64,000 nt of DNA. It comes from Dichotomocladium elegans. Its lineage: Eukaryota; Mucoromycota; Mucoromycetes; Mucorales; Lichtheimiaceae. The notes beneath the pieces were generated by a model. The model was not told the DNA's origin and searched no databases. It saw only the letters and a list, made by a program, of their open reading frames with translations. The translations under genes and the position numbers were made by a program. The stretch lies in contig JAIXMN010000008.1 in NCBI GenBank assembly GCA_025716815.1, positions 992,001 through 1,056,000 on the forward strand, read 5' to 3'. Below are positions 39,058 through 48,442 of this stretch, piece after piece (position 1 is the first letter of the stretch; each line of letters opens with the position of its first letter).

Positions 39058-39414
39058 TAGGAATCAAGTGGTTATTATGCTGAATTATTCTCTTTAGTCT
39101 CTCGGTGTCATGCCAAGGTCTGTAGCTACTGCTGCCTCAGGTGAGGTGTACGCACCTAGGCATTCATTTTTTCAGTAGACAGCTCTCTCACATATTGACA
39201 GCCGACGTCGAACAATTGCATATGCGTACTCCACTGGCTGGATTTGGCGTTCATATAGTCCAGACATAGCAAAGATATTGACCTCTCCTTGGCTTTACAA
39301 AGGCTTGGATCGATACCCAAAAACATATGATCATCAGCCCTGTATTACGATAGCCACCGTTAACAGCATATAGTTATCGGTACCTGGATAGGGACGGCTG
39401 GGGGGGGGACAAAC

Positions 39415-40002
39415 ATGAGCAAACGTGAGATGGAGCGTTCCATCATAAAGGAGATGGTGGAAGAGCTCTTCTTTCTTTCAAGTATGACGTACGACGAGCT
39501 CTGCCTCAGTTGCTCTCTCCCTAAGTGGGTCTCTGAGGATCGAGAAAGCATGCGGCGCCCAAATGTTACAAATCAATGCACAAGCACTCACACTCCGAAC
39601 AAAGACCTCTTGGTTTCTACAGGCCTCTTAAATGGTTCAACTCATTCCGTTGATTCCTCTTCTTCTCTTCCCTTTTTGTTTCATTCTAGTGAACCCGATA
39701 CGGAAAATACTCATTGGCTCTTGACAGCCGAGAGAAACGGTGAACGCATCCCTATCGGCACGTTTCGTATGTATCCCTACATTGGAAAGGCACTTAAGCT
39801 TAGCCGTAAGCTCGGGAGCTTGACTCTAGACAGTTACTCGTCAGGGGCTTATGTGATCAGACGCATGCTCGACGCCTGGAAGGCATTGTGGCCGATTCGC
39901 AGGTTGAAAAACGTGTCTTTTTTGTCGTTGAGGGTGATGGGGAACCTTTCCGATATGGGCGGCGCTCCGCATATCAAAATGTGGAAGCGATCACTCCCTT
40001 AG
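39415..40002 (+). pseudogene. GNAT-family N-acetyltransferase, probable pseudogene
   Basis: The frame includes HWLLTAERNGERIPIGTFRMYP and ALKLSRKLGSLTLDSYSSG, matching strands 2-4 and the acetyl-CoA-binding turn of GNAT enzymes. It ends with DMGGAPHIKMWKRS, like the PHxxM ending of one GNAT subgroup. Between them the best matching protein is in another frame (VADSQVEKRVFFVVEGDGEPF at 39889-39953). This implies two compensating one-base shifts near 39888 and 39950, and the pyrophosphate-binding loop and FYxxxGF block are missing. Substrate unknown. A short intron could explain one shift but no splice pair fits both. Confidence 0.5.
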
Positions 40003-40074
40003 AAAAGATAATATTTTTCCTTGTAATTGAAAAGCAGCTTTATCTACAGGTGCCCGGAATGATAAAAAACCGAA

Positions 40075-40873
40075 GATATCATAGAATGTCATCAGCCCAA
40101 GACAACTAAGCCATTCGAGAGATCGACTTCTTCATGGTATTCTGGAGATAGATAGTCGTATATTCCGTCTGCTTCTCCATTCAAAGTGACACTGAAGATT
40201 CCGATCATTCCGTACCGATAACATAGATATAGGAAAAGTCCTAGGACTAGTACCAGTCAAGTCGATAACTGAGATATCCGTTGCTCCTTGGGCGTCTTCT
40301 CGCGATACATGAATAGGTAGTTCGATACATCAAAGTCCAAATCCTTCGTTTCCGATATCCACTAAAAAAGCTTTTTCAGCCCATTGCTTAGCAGAATAGT
40401 GATATGCTTTCCTTACCATTGCTTTCCGCATCATCATCGGACAGAGTAACAGCCTCTATAGTCGAACGGGTCAACGTCGCGAGAGTATCCCTTCTCATCG
40501 ACATTTTCTGAAAAGATATGACAGTCAAAGATTTGTCAAAAATGACCGAATGAATACCGGCATACCTCAGGTGCGACAGGTTCATGATATCCTGCATAAA
40601 ATAAATAGTCAGACACAAATATGCATACCTCCCTCAATACAATGCTCAGATGCTTACTTGCTGTTCATTTGAGGCAGTGAGCAAAGGTGACGAAAACGGC
40701 TGGGCTGAAAACGGCTGTACATTCGAGAGCACAGTTGTCCTTTGAACATCCAATCTAATAAAAATGTCAGGAATGTCAACAGAGATGAGCTGTTCCCGTT
40801 GTTTTTGAATTGCTCTTCATCCTTACGTTCATAATATTATCGCCATGAACGAGAAGAAAGGATCTTTGGCCAT
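40075..40873 (-). pseudogene. Inverted partial copy (exons 2-7) of the gene at 41817-44018
   Basis: On the minus strand, in order, segments match successive exons of the downstream gene. They are the exon 2 end near 40870-40820 (GGCGATAATATTATGAAC), exon 3 near 40740-40660 (TCACCTTTGCTCACTGCCTC), and exon 5 near 40510-40410 (ATLTRSTIEAVTLSDDDAES). Exon 6 follows near 40370-40260 (DLDFDVSNYLFMY) and exon 7 near 40220-40080 (GEADGIYD, EVDLSNG). Splice sites are partly kept. Deletions and a stop after exon 7 mean it is not functional. It points away from the intact copy. Confidence 0.7.
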
Positions 40874-40948
40874 TGAAGCACCGTACAGTCAGTGTCAGCC
40901 GATGTAGTAGAAAGTTTCGCTCTGAATAACAAAGAAAAGGTGAGATGA

Positions 40949-41160
40949 TCAAATGTTTACGTTTGTCTTGTTATACGTACGCCAGAGATCCGGGACATGA
41001 GGGTGTTTACCGTATGGCAGAGCTTGATCAGTTCCTTTTGCCCAATTCCGTATCCGATCGTACGTTAACGAAGCATGCGATGGGGTGCCTACTAAAAAAA
41101 AGAAGCAATACACTGGCAGAATGTGATGTATACTGCACTCACCGTAAAATGCAAAAGTAG
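40949..41160 (+). pseudogene. Fragment matching exon 10 of the gene at 41817-44018
   Basis: The frame reads SCYTYARDPGHEGVYRMAELDQ then FLLPNSVSDRTLTKHAMGCLL, about 65% like exon 10 at 43728-43870. It lies on the plus strand, head-to-head with the inverted exon 2-7 copy, so the ancestral duplicate has been broken and partly inverted. Confidence 0.7.
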
Positions 41161-41202
41161 AGCATGCAGAACACACTTGAATGCGTATGAACGAGCAAAT
41201 GT

Positions 41203-41615
41203 GATTCCTTGCGGCGCCACCATTTGGCTGGTTTTGTGAAGAAGATAACCAAAGGTGGGATTTCGTCGCGGAATGGGCTTCCCGCCGAGCCACTCAAGGA
41301 ATCCCTCTGACCAACTTCATGTGTCTCGAAGGGCCCACAACACAATCTGTCTTTACTTGCACTATCTTCATACCAGCAGCGAGGTCAGGTCTCGTTCAAT
41401 TCAAGCGTGCTTCATCTTGACAATGCAGATTCCTTGCGGCGCCACCATTTGGCTGGTTTTGTGAAGAAGATAACCAAAGGTGGGATTTCGTCGCGGAATG
41501 GGCTTCCCGCCGAGCCACTCAAGGAATCCCTCTGACCGACTTCATGTGTCTCGAAGCGCCCACAACACAATCTGTCTTTACTTGCACTATCTTCATACCA
41601 GCAGCGAGGTCAGGT
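41203..41615. repeat. Two 188-bp direct repeats
   Basis: Copies at 41203-41390 and 41428-41615 are nearly identical; I counted two mismatches (ccaact/ccgact and agggccc/agcgccc). Period is 225 bp with a 37-bp spacer. They lie directly upstream of the promoter of the gene at 41817. Confidence 0.95.
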
Positions 41616-41681
41616 TCAAGATGAATGAAGGAAACAAACGGGCATTGCTATTTGCAACCCTTATTTATACCACCCTGTAAT

Positions 41682-41704
41682 GATTGGCTGTCAGGGATAT
41701 AAAA
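41682..41704 (+). promoter_or_regulatory. TATA box and inverted CCAAT box
   Basis: TATAAAA at 41698-41704 lies 113 nt before the ATG at 41817. ATTGG at 41682-41686 is an inverted CCAAT box just before it. Suggests the downstream gene is or was expressed. Confidence 0.5.
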
Positions 41705-41816
41705 GGCAGACACCGGTTACAAACTCAGATGGGCGCAACGCCCCGCACATCCCAATAATTTAAGCAAGCTCAGTCTTATCAGTCCGTTTTCATCACTCCT
41801 TTGATCAGTTGTACAT

Positions 41817-44018
41817 ATGGACGAATACCAGTATCAAGGAAAAAACAAAAACAAGGAATACTTCCGCAAAGAGACTTGGAAATCTTGGTGCTTTGACGGT
41901 TTTCGGCAATACCTCGCTGATAATTCAGACAAGGTGCTAAAAACAAGAACTACGTGGAACTTGTTTTTCAAGCACTTGCATGATATCAAGCAGGAGAACA
42001 TCCCAAAGCAAGTCAGGCAGCATATTGATATGCTTCTGGAAAATGTAAGCAAAGGGAGAGATGGATCTATTGATGTGACATCTCACCTTCTCTTTGCTAT
42101 TTAAAAGGGAACTTCTACCACAGTGGCTGACTCTGAGCGTCCTGCGATTCATTTGAATTTCAATGGACAAGGATCCTCGCTTCTTCTTCATGGCGACAAT
42201 ATTATGAACGTAATGAAGAACAATGGAACAGTTCATCTCTGCTAGCATCCCTGACTTTTTTATTAGGTTGGAAGTTCAAACGACAGTCATGCCCGCGAAC
42301 GTACTCCCGTTCCAGAACATCCCTATTCGTCACCTTTGCCCGCTGTCTCAAATGAAGAGCAAGTAAGCATATGAGCATTGTATTGAGGGATATTTGTGTC
42401 TGATTATTTATTTTTGTACAGGACATCATGGCACCTGTCGCACCTGAGGTATGCGCGTATTTGGTCATTCATTTTGGACGAACTTTAAATTGTCATATCT
42501 TTTTAGGAAAATGTCGATGATACTCCCACGAGGTTGACGCGTTTGGCAGTAGAAACTACCACTGTGTCCGACGACGAGGCCGAAAGCGGCGCTAAGGTAA
42601 ACATATCACTATCCTGCTCGGCAATGAGCTGAAAAACATTTTAGTGGATATTGAGAGTGAAGAACCCGGACTTTGATGTGTCGAGTTACCTATTCATGTA
42701 CCGAAGCCAGTCCATCATTATGAATCGCGAGAAGACGCACAAGGAGCAAAGTCTATCTCGACTATTGTACGTTCTGAGATCAGAAATGCAAAAGAAAAAA
42801 TTGACTTCTTTAGATCCATTTCCCATGTATACTTTTTTGGGGCGGAACAATCGCAATCTTGCGTGTCACGTTTGAACGAAGAAGCAGACGAAATTTACGA
42901 AGACCTATATCAAGAATATCAGGAAGAAGCCCATCTCTCAAATGACTTGTTGTCTTGGGCTGCTGAGATTTCTAAGGTATGACAAACAGGGTTTTCTTCT
43001 CTCATTGAACTTATGCGGTTTTTCTTTTTTCTATAAAAAAAAAGAAATCCAACCGTGACGAAATTAAGCAGAGTTTATTCCAAGGTGAAATTCTACAAAA
43101 GGCTGCTTCGACTAAGGATATTCTGCTTGTGAATGGCGTGCGCATTTTATTTGATTTACACACGAACATGCAGTATATGAAATGGCCAGCGAGAAACGCC
43201 GAAGACACGTTTGTTCATGAATTCATATCTCCATTCTTGCGGTACATCTTCAAAGACAAAGATCTTGGAACCTTTTGGTGAGCTTTTTCTTTTCCTTCTT
43301 TTATTTTGCCAGAAAATGGCTTATTTTCGTATCACGTGTCATAGGGCGAATACCAGCTTGCAATCGGTCACGCCGCTGCCTTTATTACAAGCGATACCTG
43401 AGACTTTTGGTGCGTGCGCTTCCGAGGCATCTAGTTCAATATCTCCACCTGCACCGAAGCGAAAACGGTCCGACAAAATGCTCCCCGACTTCAATTGTTA
43501 TGGATACATTCTCGGTCGACGCTTTGATCTTTTTATTGCAGAAATCAAGCCGCCTCATTCCTCCAATGCGGTTTCCGATCTGCCCAAGCTGGCCAAGGCT
43601 ATGAAACGAATGATAGATATTCTGGTCGCGTATGGGATCGACCAACCGCGAGTTTGTGGACTTTGGGTGCAAGGTACATTGATATTGCTTTGTTATGATC
43701 ACACTCACTCTTTTGGCAAATGTTCAGGTTTTTCGTGCCATACATACGCCATGGATCTGGAATACGAGGGTATATACCGTATGGTAGAGCTTGATCAGTT
43801 CCATTTGCCCAGAACTGTAGCCGATCTTGTGTTAACTAAGCATGCGATGGAGTGCCTGCTGAAGGTCAAAGTAAGAAATACTGCGTTTTTCTGCATGCTT
43901 GATTAGCATATTTATATACTATTAGGGGATTATAATCAGGACACTGGGGAACATCAACAAGCTCAATCTGGGCAATTGCAAGCAAATCCGAAGTACGAAA
44001 CCCACCGGCGTTTTGTGA
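41817..44018 (+). CDS. Uncharacterised Mucoromycota-type protein with an ExK (nuclease-like) motif
   Basis: Eleven exons join in phase: 41817-42044, 42108-42209, 42267-42362, 42422-42448, 42507-42596, 42645-42766, 42814-42976, 43045-43277, 43345-43673, 43728-43870 and 43926-44018, 541 residues. The first 75 residues are charged and helical. The middle (120-190) is acidic and Pro/Ser rich. PAPKRKRSD near residue 360 could be a nuclear signal. GYILGRRFDLFIAEIKPP at about 375-392 has the D-x(n)-ExK spacing of PD-(D/E)xK nucleases. YEGIYRMVELDQFHLPR follows in a C-terminal domain. Related proteins occur in many copies in Mucoromycota genomes by my memory, without known function. It is intact while two broken copies lie upstream. 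Confidence 0.75.
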
Positions 44019-44533
44019 ACTGCGAACAAACAAAAGTGCGAAAAACAAAGAACTAGTCCTGGAACACTACCATGATTCCCACTTGTTACTTCCTCCTGAA
44101 TTCAAATAAATAAACAACGATTTGCTTACATGCACATCCTCACGTCTCCACACACATCAAGGTTTAAGCAAGACGGAAGAATGTCTTTTTTTTTTGAGTC
44201 GAGCAAGGCTCTTCTCTTCTCGAAGACAAAGCCATCTTCTCCGTGGAAGCAAGACTTTCTTCTGCTTTAAAGCAATACTACACTCAAAAGGACAGTCCTT
44301 CCCTTTATTGAGTGCAACATGAAAGGTTCTCTGGACACAGTCGGTGTGTAGCTGTATACCTGTTGGGCGACAAACTTCAAGCCACGTGCTAGACGCTCAT
44401 CGTGGCAGCAGATCCCTGCAGAGAAAAGCCCTTGCTATCAATAAACCAGGCACACTGGTTGTCTGTTTCAACATGACGTTTGTTTGGATTATATATCGTA
44501 TTTGGGATGCTTTCCTTGTGCATGTGGTTGTGT
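44019..44533. other. Intergenic between the ExK gene and the pogo-like end
   Basis: No gene or repeat recognised. Confidence 0.4.
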
Positions 44534-44610
44534 ACAGTAGTCGCGCGATATACCGGCCGGCCCTATTTTCCCAGAAATCAAGCGGTATATCGAGAAACCG
44601 GTATATCCAT
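44534..44610. mobile_element. Pogo-like terminal repeat (left end)
   Basis: TA followed by CAGTAGTCGCGCGATATACCGG, the reverse complement of the end at 39032-39055. An internal CCCAGAAATCAAGCGGTATATCGAGAAACC-type block (44571 on) is also shared with 38992-39020, in direct orientation. No transposase follows; the mariner-like block and Fanzor gene lie next to it. Confidence 0.5.
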
Positions 44611-44769
44611 TTGAAGACCGCCGGGTTGTCTGGGAACGGAGATTGGCATGCACAGTATGATGTACTTTATTTTCAAAAATAAATGTCGTGCAAAATACAA
44701 GAAAAATGTCGCATAGAATTATATAAATTTGTCGTATCAATAGGTAAAAAGATTTCGCATCCATGGATG

Positions 44770-44924
44770 AAACCCTGTTAGTCAGCAGAAGACATTATGC
44801 CTTCTCCAATCCCGTTGACTTACAACACACCGTCCTTCCAAAGGAAGGGGGCTTGCCCCGAAGCGCTGTGGTTATCCTGGGTGCGTCAGCGATAACTGAC
44901 GCGGAAAATTCTTGGTTGGGGTTA
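44770..44924 (-). ncRNA. Candidate Fanzor guide-RNA scaffold (fRNA/omega RNA)
   Basis: Directly after the Fanzor B stop (44924-44922) three perfect hairpins occur within 69 bases. They are a 7-bp stem at 44883-44889/44896-44902 (GCGTCAG/CTGACGC), a 4-bp GC stem at 44848-44851/44856-44859, and a 6-bp stem at 44834-44839/44843-44848. In TnpB and Fanzor systems the guide RNA scaffold lies at or just past the nuclease 3' end and continues to the element end. Position and structure fit; transcription and exact ends are unknown. Confidence 0.4.
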
Positions 44925-46666
44925 CGGTCGTCTCGACCCGCCAGAGCGTGCACCTCGTGGCCTTCCTGGCCTTGCCCGTCGTGGTCTCACGCTGCGCTGC
45001 TCTGGTTCAGGTGAGTGTGGTCTTCCACCAGCTGTAGACGCTTGTGCAGCATTTCTTCTCTGGAACCTTGCTGGGATGATACCATCTTCCCGAAGACCCC
45101 GGAGGATATGATGCATGTTGAGAGCCGCCGCCAGATCCCGGTTACAGAACCTTGGTTGATAAACACCCTCTGCCATGCCTGCTGTACAGTTTTGATTTGT
45201 GCATCTATTAAAACGTCAAAATATTAAAATCTTTTTGGAAATATAACACAACATGCCCGTCCATCATACCGTAGCAGGCCATGGCAGATCGTGAGCGGAT
45301 TGTCGGGTCGTCGATATGGGCGTGGATTAGGAACCATTTTAAAGGTAGCAAGGCTTTCATTGACACATATAGGGCAGCACTTGCTTGTCTTGTACTCGTC
45401 GATCAAATAATTATTGCAATTGTTCTTCTTCAACAGCCGCCGGAAGGCGACACCACGGATAGGCTCGTGATATCTTGTATGCGGCGCAGACCAATTTCCC
45501 ATCACGAAAACGGACCTACTGCCAAACTTCGCATTCAAAGATTCGAGAAGCTTTTCATCTGCTTGCTGCTTCTTGTAAAACGCTGACAGGCGAAGTTTTC
45601 GAAAAAGAAATTGTGGGTTCGGGTGGTTCGTAGTGGTTGTCGCGTAGAAAGATTTGAGAACTACAGAGACCCTGTTCTTGGCGGCGAGGTATCCGTCGTA
45701 GTTGGGTACGGAAAGCGTATGACTTTGAAATTGGGATAGATTCTGCTCAGCCAACGCGGCCTCGGGTCGCTCTAACTTGAGTCGTTCTCGGAGTCTGCGG
45801 TACCGTTTGGTCTTTCGTGTATGATCTTGAAGCCGCTTTGTATATCGGAAGGTCTGGTGGTTGTCGGGTAAAGAGTTCTCATGAACGCAATACAACAGGT
45901 CCCTTCTGCCAGGATCAATGGTGACCCATTGTCCTCTATAGTCTTCGTTCCGGACTATCTGTGGGGTGACGTACTCGATATCTTCGCTCTGGATGCCAAA
46001 TCTCTGTCCGAAGCCCGATTGAAGGCCATTTGTCTTCTTGAACACAGTAACACCGACGCCATCAGTGTGAATAGTCCCACGGAATTGGAGCAGCTCGGAT
46101 TCTTGGGGGTTGAAAGCTCTTGATTTCAGGTTTACAACCCGTCTCCAGTACTCCATATTGCTTGTGTGGGATTCCATTTTGCAGCCCAGGATATGGTAGC
46201 AAAGCATTTTCGTATCAATCTCCATGTAGCATGGTGACCACGAGCGACGAAGTGGAAAACAGTTGAATCCGCGTTTTCCGTTCTGTTGACAAACACATGC
46301 AAGCTGGAAGAAGGCGTTGAAATGCTTAACAGGATTGGCCTTGGCGTCGTAATAGATACTCTGGCGTTGGAATTGGTGGTTTCGGGGGTGAGCGTTTAAG
46401 ACAGGCTGTAGGATATCGTATGCTTCCCGAAGAAATCCAGGTTCGGCATTAATGTCTTCCCTCAAAAAACCTCGACGGGCAATTGCTAGCTTGAATCCTG
46501 TGACATGCCGGGTGATGGTTTCATAAAGGTCCTGGCGTACTTGATCGGGGCTTAGGCCCTGTGCGATTAACTCTCGCTTGCGGTCGGCTTTTCGCTGGCG
46601 AAGATTCAGGATGACATTGATGACACGCCGAAGGTGTTGTCCGAACCGCATGTGGACATTATTCAC
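44922..46666 (-). CDS. Fanzor (TnpB-like RNA-guided nuclease), copy B, catalytic part intact
   Basis: Two exons, 46666-45270 and 45204-44922, join in phase 2 for 559 residues. RuvC-I is TIDPGRRDLLYCVHE (Asp251). The zinc finger is CCPIC then CHGLLR and, after the 65-nt intron, CTNQNC. RuvC-III is CNRDLAAALN (Asp489). The canonical RuvC-II glutamate is missing (FVMGNWSAP); a Glu in DEYKTSKCC (424), conserved in copy A, probably replaces it, as described for Fanzors. The C-terminal 40 residues are Arg/Gly/Pro rich. Fanzors are eukaryotic TnpB homologues that cut DNA using an RNA guide, often carried by transposons. ATG at 46666 is only the first Met of the open frame; homology continues upstream in damaged frames, so the true N-terminus is lost or the gene is newly dead. 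Confidence 0.85.
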
Positions 46667-47084
46667 GTAAGCAGTATAAATCTTGTGCCTTCATAAGAAG
46701 AACATTGCTGGGAATAAGGGAACGCAGGCCTGTCGTATCCGGATATCCGAAGGTACTCATCCTTGTGGCGATTAATTAGTTCTCGGATGCGGGCAGTTTC
46801 GCCTTGGGTGCGGCGTTCGGCTTTGTTAACCATGGAGAGCCAAACTTCTGAAAAGAACTTCTACGTGATGTTTTCCTGGATGTTAAAATTTGGATCGCGC
46901 GCTACCTCGTTGATGAAAATATATTTGGCGAACACGTACGCCTGTGTCATGGTGTTGTGGACAAGGTCGACCAACTGATACAGACGTTCACGATACTGCT
47001 GTCGCCAGCCGATGCCCCGTATGGACCAATTATACGGTCAGTGCGCTTGCCTTCGGGAATGACGGGGCGGTGGGGTTGGGCCAT
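46667..47084 (-). pseudogene. Damaged N-terminal part of Fanzor copy B
   Basis: From a likely original ATG at 47084 (MAQPHRPVIPEGKRTDR) homology to copy A continues as WRQQYRERLYQLVDLVHN, YVFAKYIFINEVARD, KFFSEVWLSMVNKAERRT and RPAFPYSQQCSSYEG. It is interrupted by a frame change near 47035, an in-frame TAG near 46868 and a one-base shift near 46688. No splice pair removes all three. Stop-codon readthrough is not suggested by context. Confidence 0.7.
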
Positions 47085-47313
47085 TTAGTGGGTGAAGACC
47101 TAGGGTATATTATTTCTTAGTATCGCAGAGACGAGTATGAAAGCGACCGTATTACCTTCAACCGTAAATGTGGTGCTGTGTTATTTTCTGTAGGCTGTAT
47201 GGGCTCTAGTTTTGTATGTGGAAGAACAGAATTGCCAGGTAGGGCATTTTCCAATTCGTTATAGTGATAATTCATTATAGTGATGCGATTTCCTGGAATC
47301 GAGGATATCACTA

Positions 47314-47332
47314 TAACGGGCGGCCACTGTAC
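47314..47332. mobile_element. Second pogo-like terminal end
   Basis: CTATAACGGGCGGCCACTG followed by TA; ends in CACTG next to TA like pogo/Tigger termini, but different from the 39055/44534 family. TTATAGTGATA motifs at 47261-47283 form internal repeats. Confidence 0.35.
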
Positions 47333-47799
47333 CGACGTGAGGACTATCTGAAATCAACAATGAAATCCCAAACAATTCCAATAAGTAATTCCGAGAGACC
47401 ATCTCAAGAATAATCCGATACATATCCGGTACTTGTGTATTGTAGGAATATTGTACTTCTTTTCGTACTCCCTCAGTCTCTTACAACACAACAAAACACG
47501 ACACTGCTGTCATCCTTATCCATACGTTCAGGAAGTGTAGGTACATAATGAACAATTTCTCTGAATATTACAATGAGAACACAGGAGTCTCCTGAAAGCC
47601 ATTACTTCATTATTCCATTTGATAACCAGTTTCGGAGTTACAATCTCCTAGCTGAATGGCTCATTGACAAAAAGACAAGCACATTCTGATAGTTCTTTGT
47701 TCTTTCCAAGAATAAACTTACTCTTCTCGATATAGGATTCTTTTGCGTACGGCTGTTTTTAGCGACAATTGGATTCTAGAACAATAAATGTATTGTAAC

Positions 47800-48442
47800 T
47801 TTCTAATGCTCTTCATTGAGAATACACGATCGGCCCTCTGCGTCTACGTTTCTTAAAATGCTGTCAGAGTCCTTTTCTTACTGTAATGCCCATCGCTGTG
47901 CTGAACGAACATGGAGTCCTAGCTGTTTTGCTGCAGCTGATGCACTCATTAACTCCTCAACACCAGTTTGAAAAATTTGACTTTATCTTGGTCAGTGTAC
48001 GCTGTGTACTGCGCTTGATCCCCGCTTCTTTTATCCGAATATCTGGATCCTTTCGCTTGGGAATGTTCGTGGCAGTAAGCTCAGGGTTATCTTTGCACGA
48101 TATGCTACGCAGATATTCAGTGTAAGAGCAAATGGATTGAAGTGAGTACATTCCCTCATCAGAGACATAGTCCATAGATTCAGGTCAGCCACGCTCATCA
48201 ACGACATGATCTTGGCCATCGTTATAAAAAAATAGATTGCTCATCTCAGAATGTAAAAGTTTATAAAGAGAAAGAGTCATAAGGATTAGATGGATTTGCG
48301 ACATCTTTCCCTGTATGTATCTGACATTTGCTTTGTCTTCACGCGTAAAGCTTTCTGGCAAAAATGCGATTTGTATTTTTGCGATCCTGCGACTTCAGAA
48401 CTGGCAGGGTGCGACTTTGATTTTGAAAAATAGTGTATAACT
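47800..48442 (-). mobile_element. Mariner transposase N-terminal relic and right end
   Basis: Minus strand: the end block at 48442-48300, then leader sequence very similar to 7395-6950, then RSAQRWALQ with EKDSDSI and SCILNEEH (47910-47815). It is about 75-80% identical to 6830-7395 over several hundred bases by eye. Stops and shifts show decay. Confidence 0.65.

Larger units (their letters stand above)
44655..48442 (-). mobile_element. Mariner-like element remains carrying Fanzor copy B
   Basis: The right block (48442-48300, read on minus) TTTTTCAAAATCAAAGTCGC with GAAGTCGCAGGATC matches the right ends at 7395 and 12310. The left block at 44655-44760 has TTTATTTTCAAAAATAAATG then repeated ATGTCGCAT-type motifs, similar to 5690-5735. 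Between them, a transposase N-terminal relic (47920-47800) is followed on the same strand by the Fanzor gene. A different pogo-like end (ATAACGGGCGGCCACTG then TA at 47314-47332) lies between, so the element is nested or rearranged. Boundaries are approximate; no target duplication was verified. Confidence 0.45.

Noticed and set aside
41203..41615. Two direct repeats considered as a CRISPR-like array or LTR pair
   Set aside because: Only two 188-bp units with one 37-bp spacer, no retrotransposon genes between, no TG...CA ends.
46850..46885. TAG in Fanzor copy B taken as part of a tiny intron (GTAGAAG...TTTTCAG)
   Set aside because: It would be about 20 nt, too short to splice, and the removed residues are conserved with copy A.
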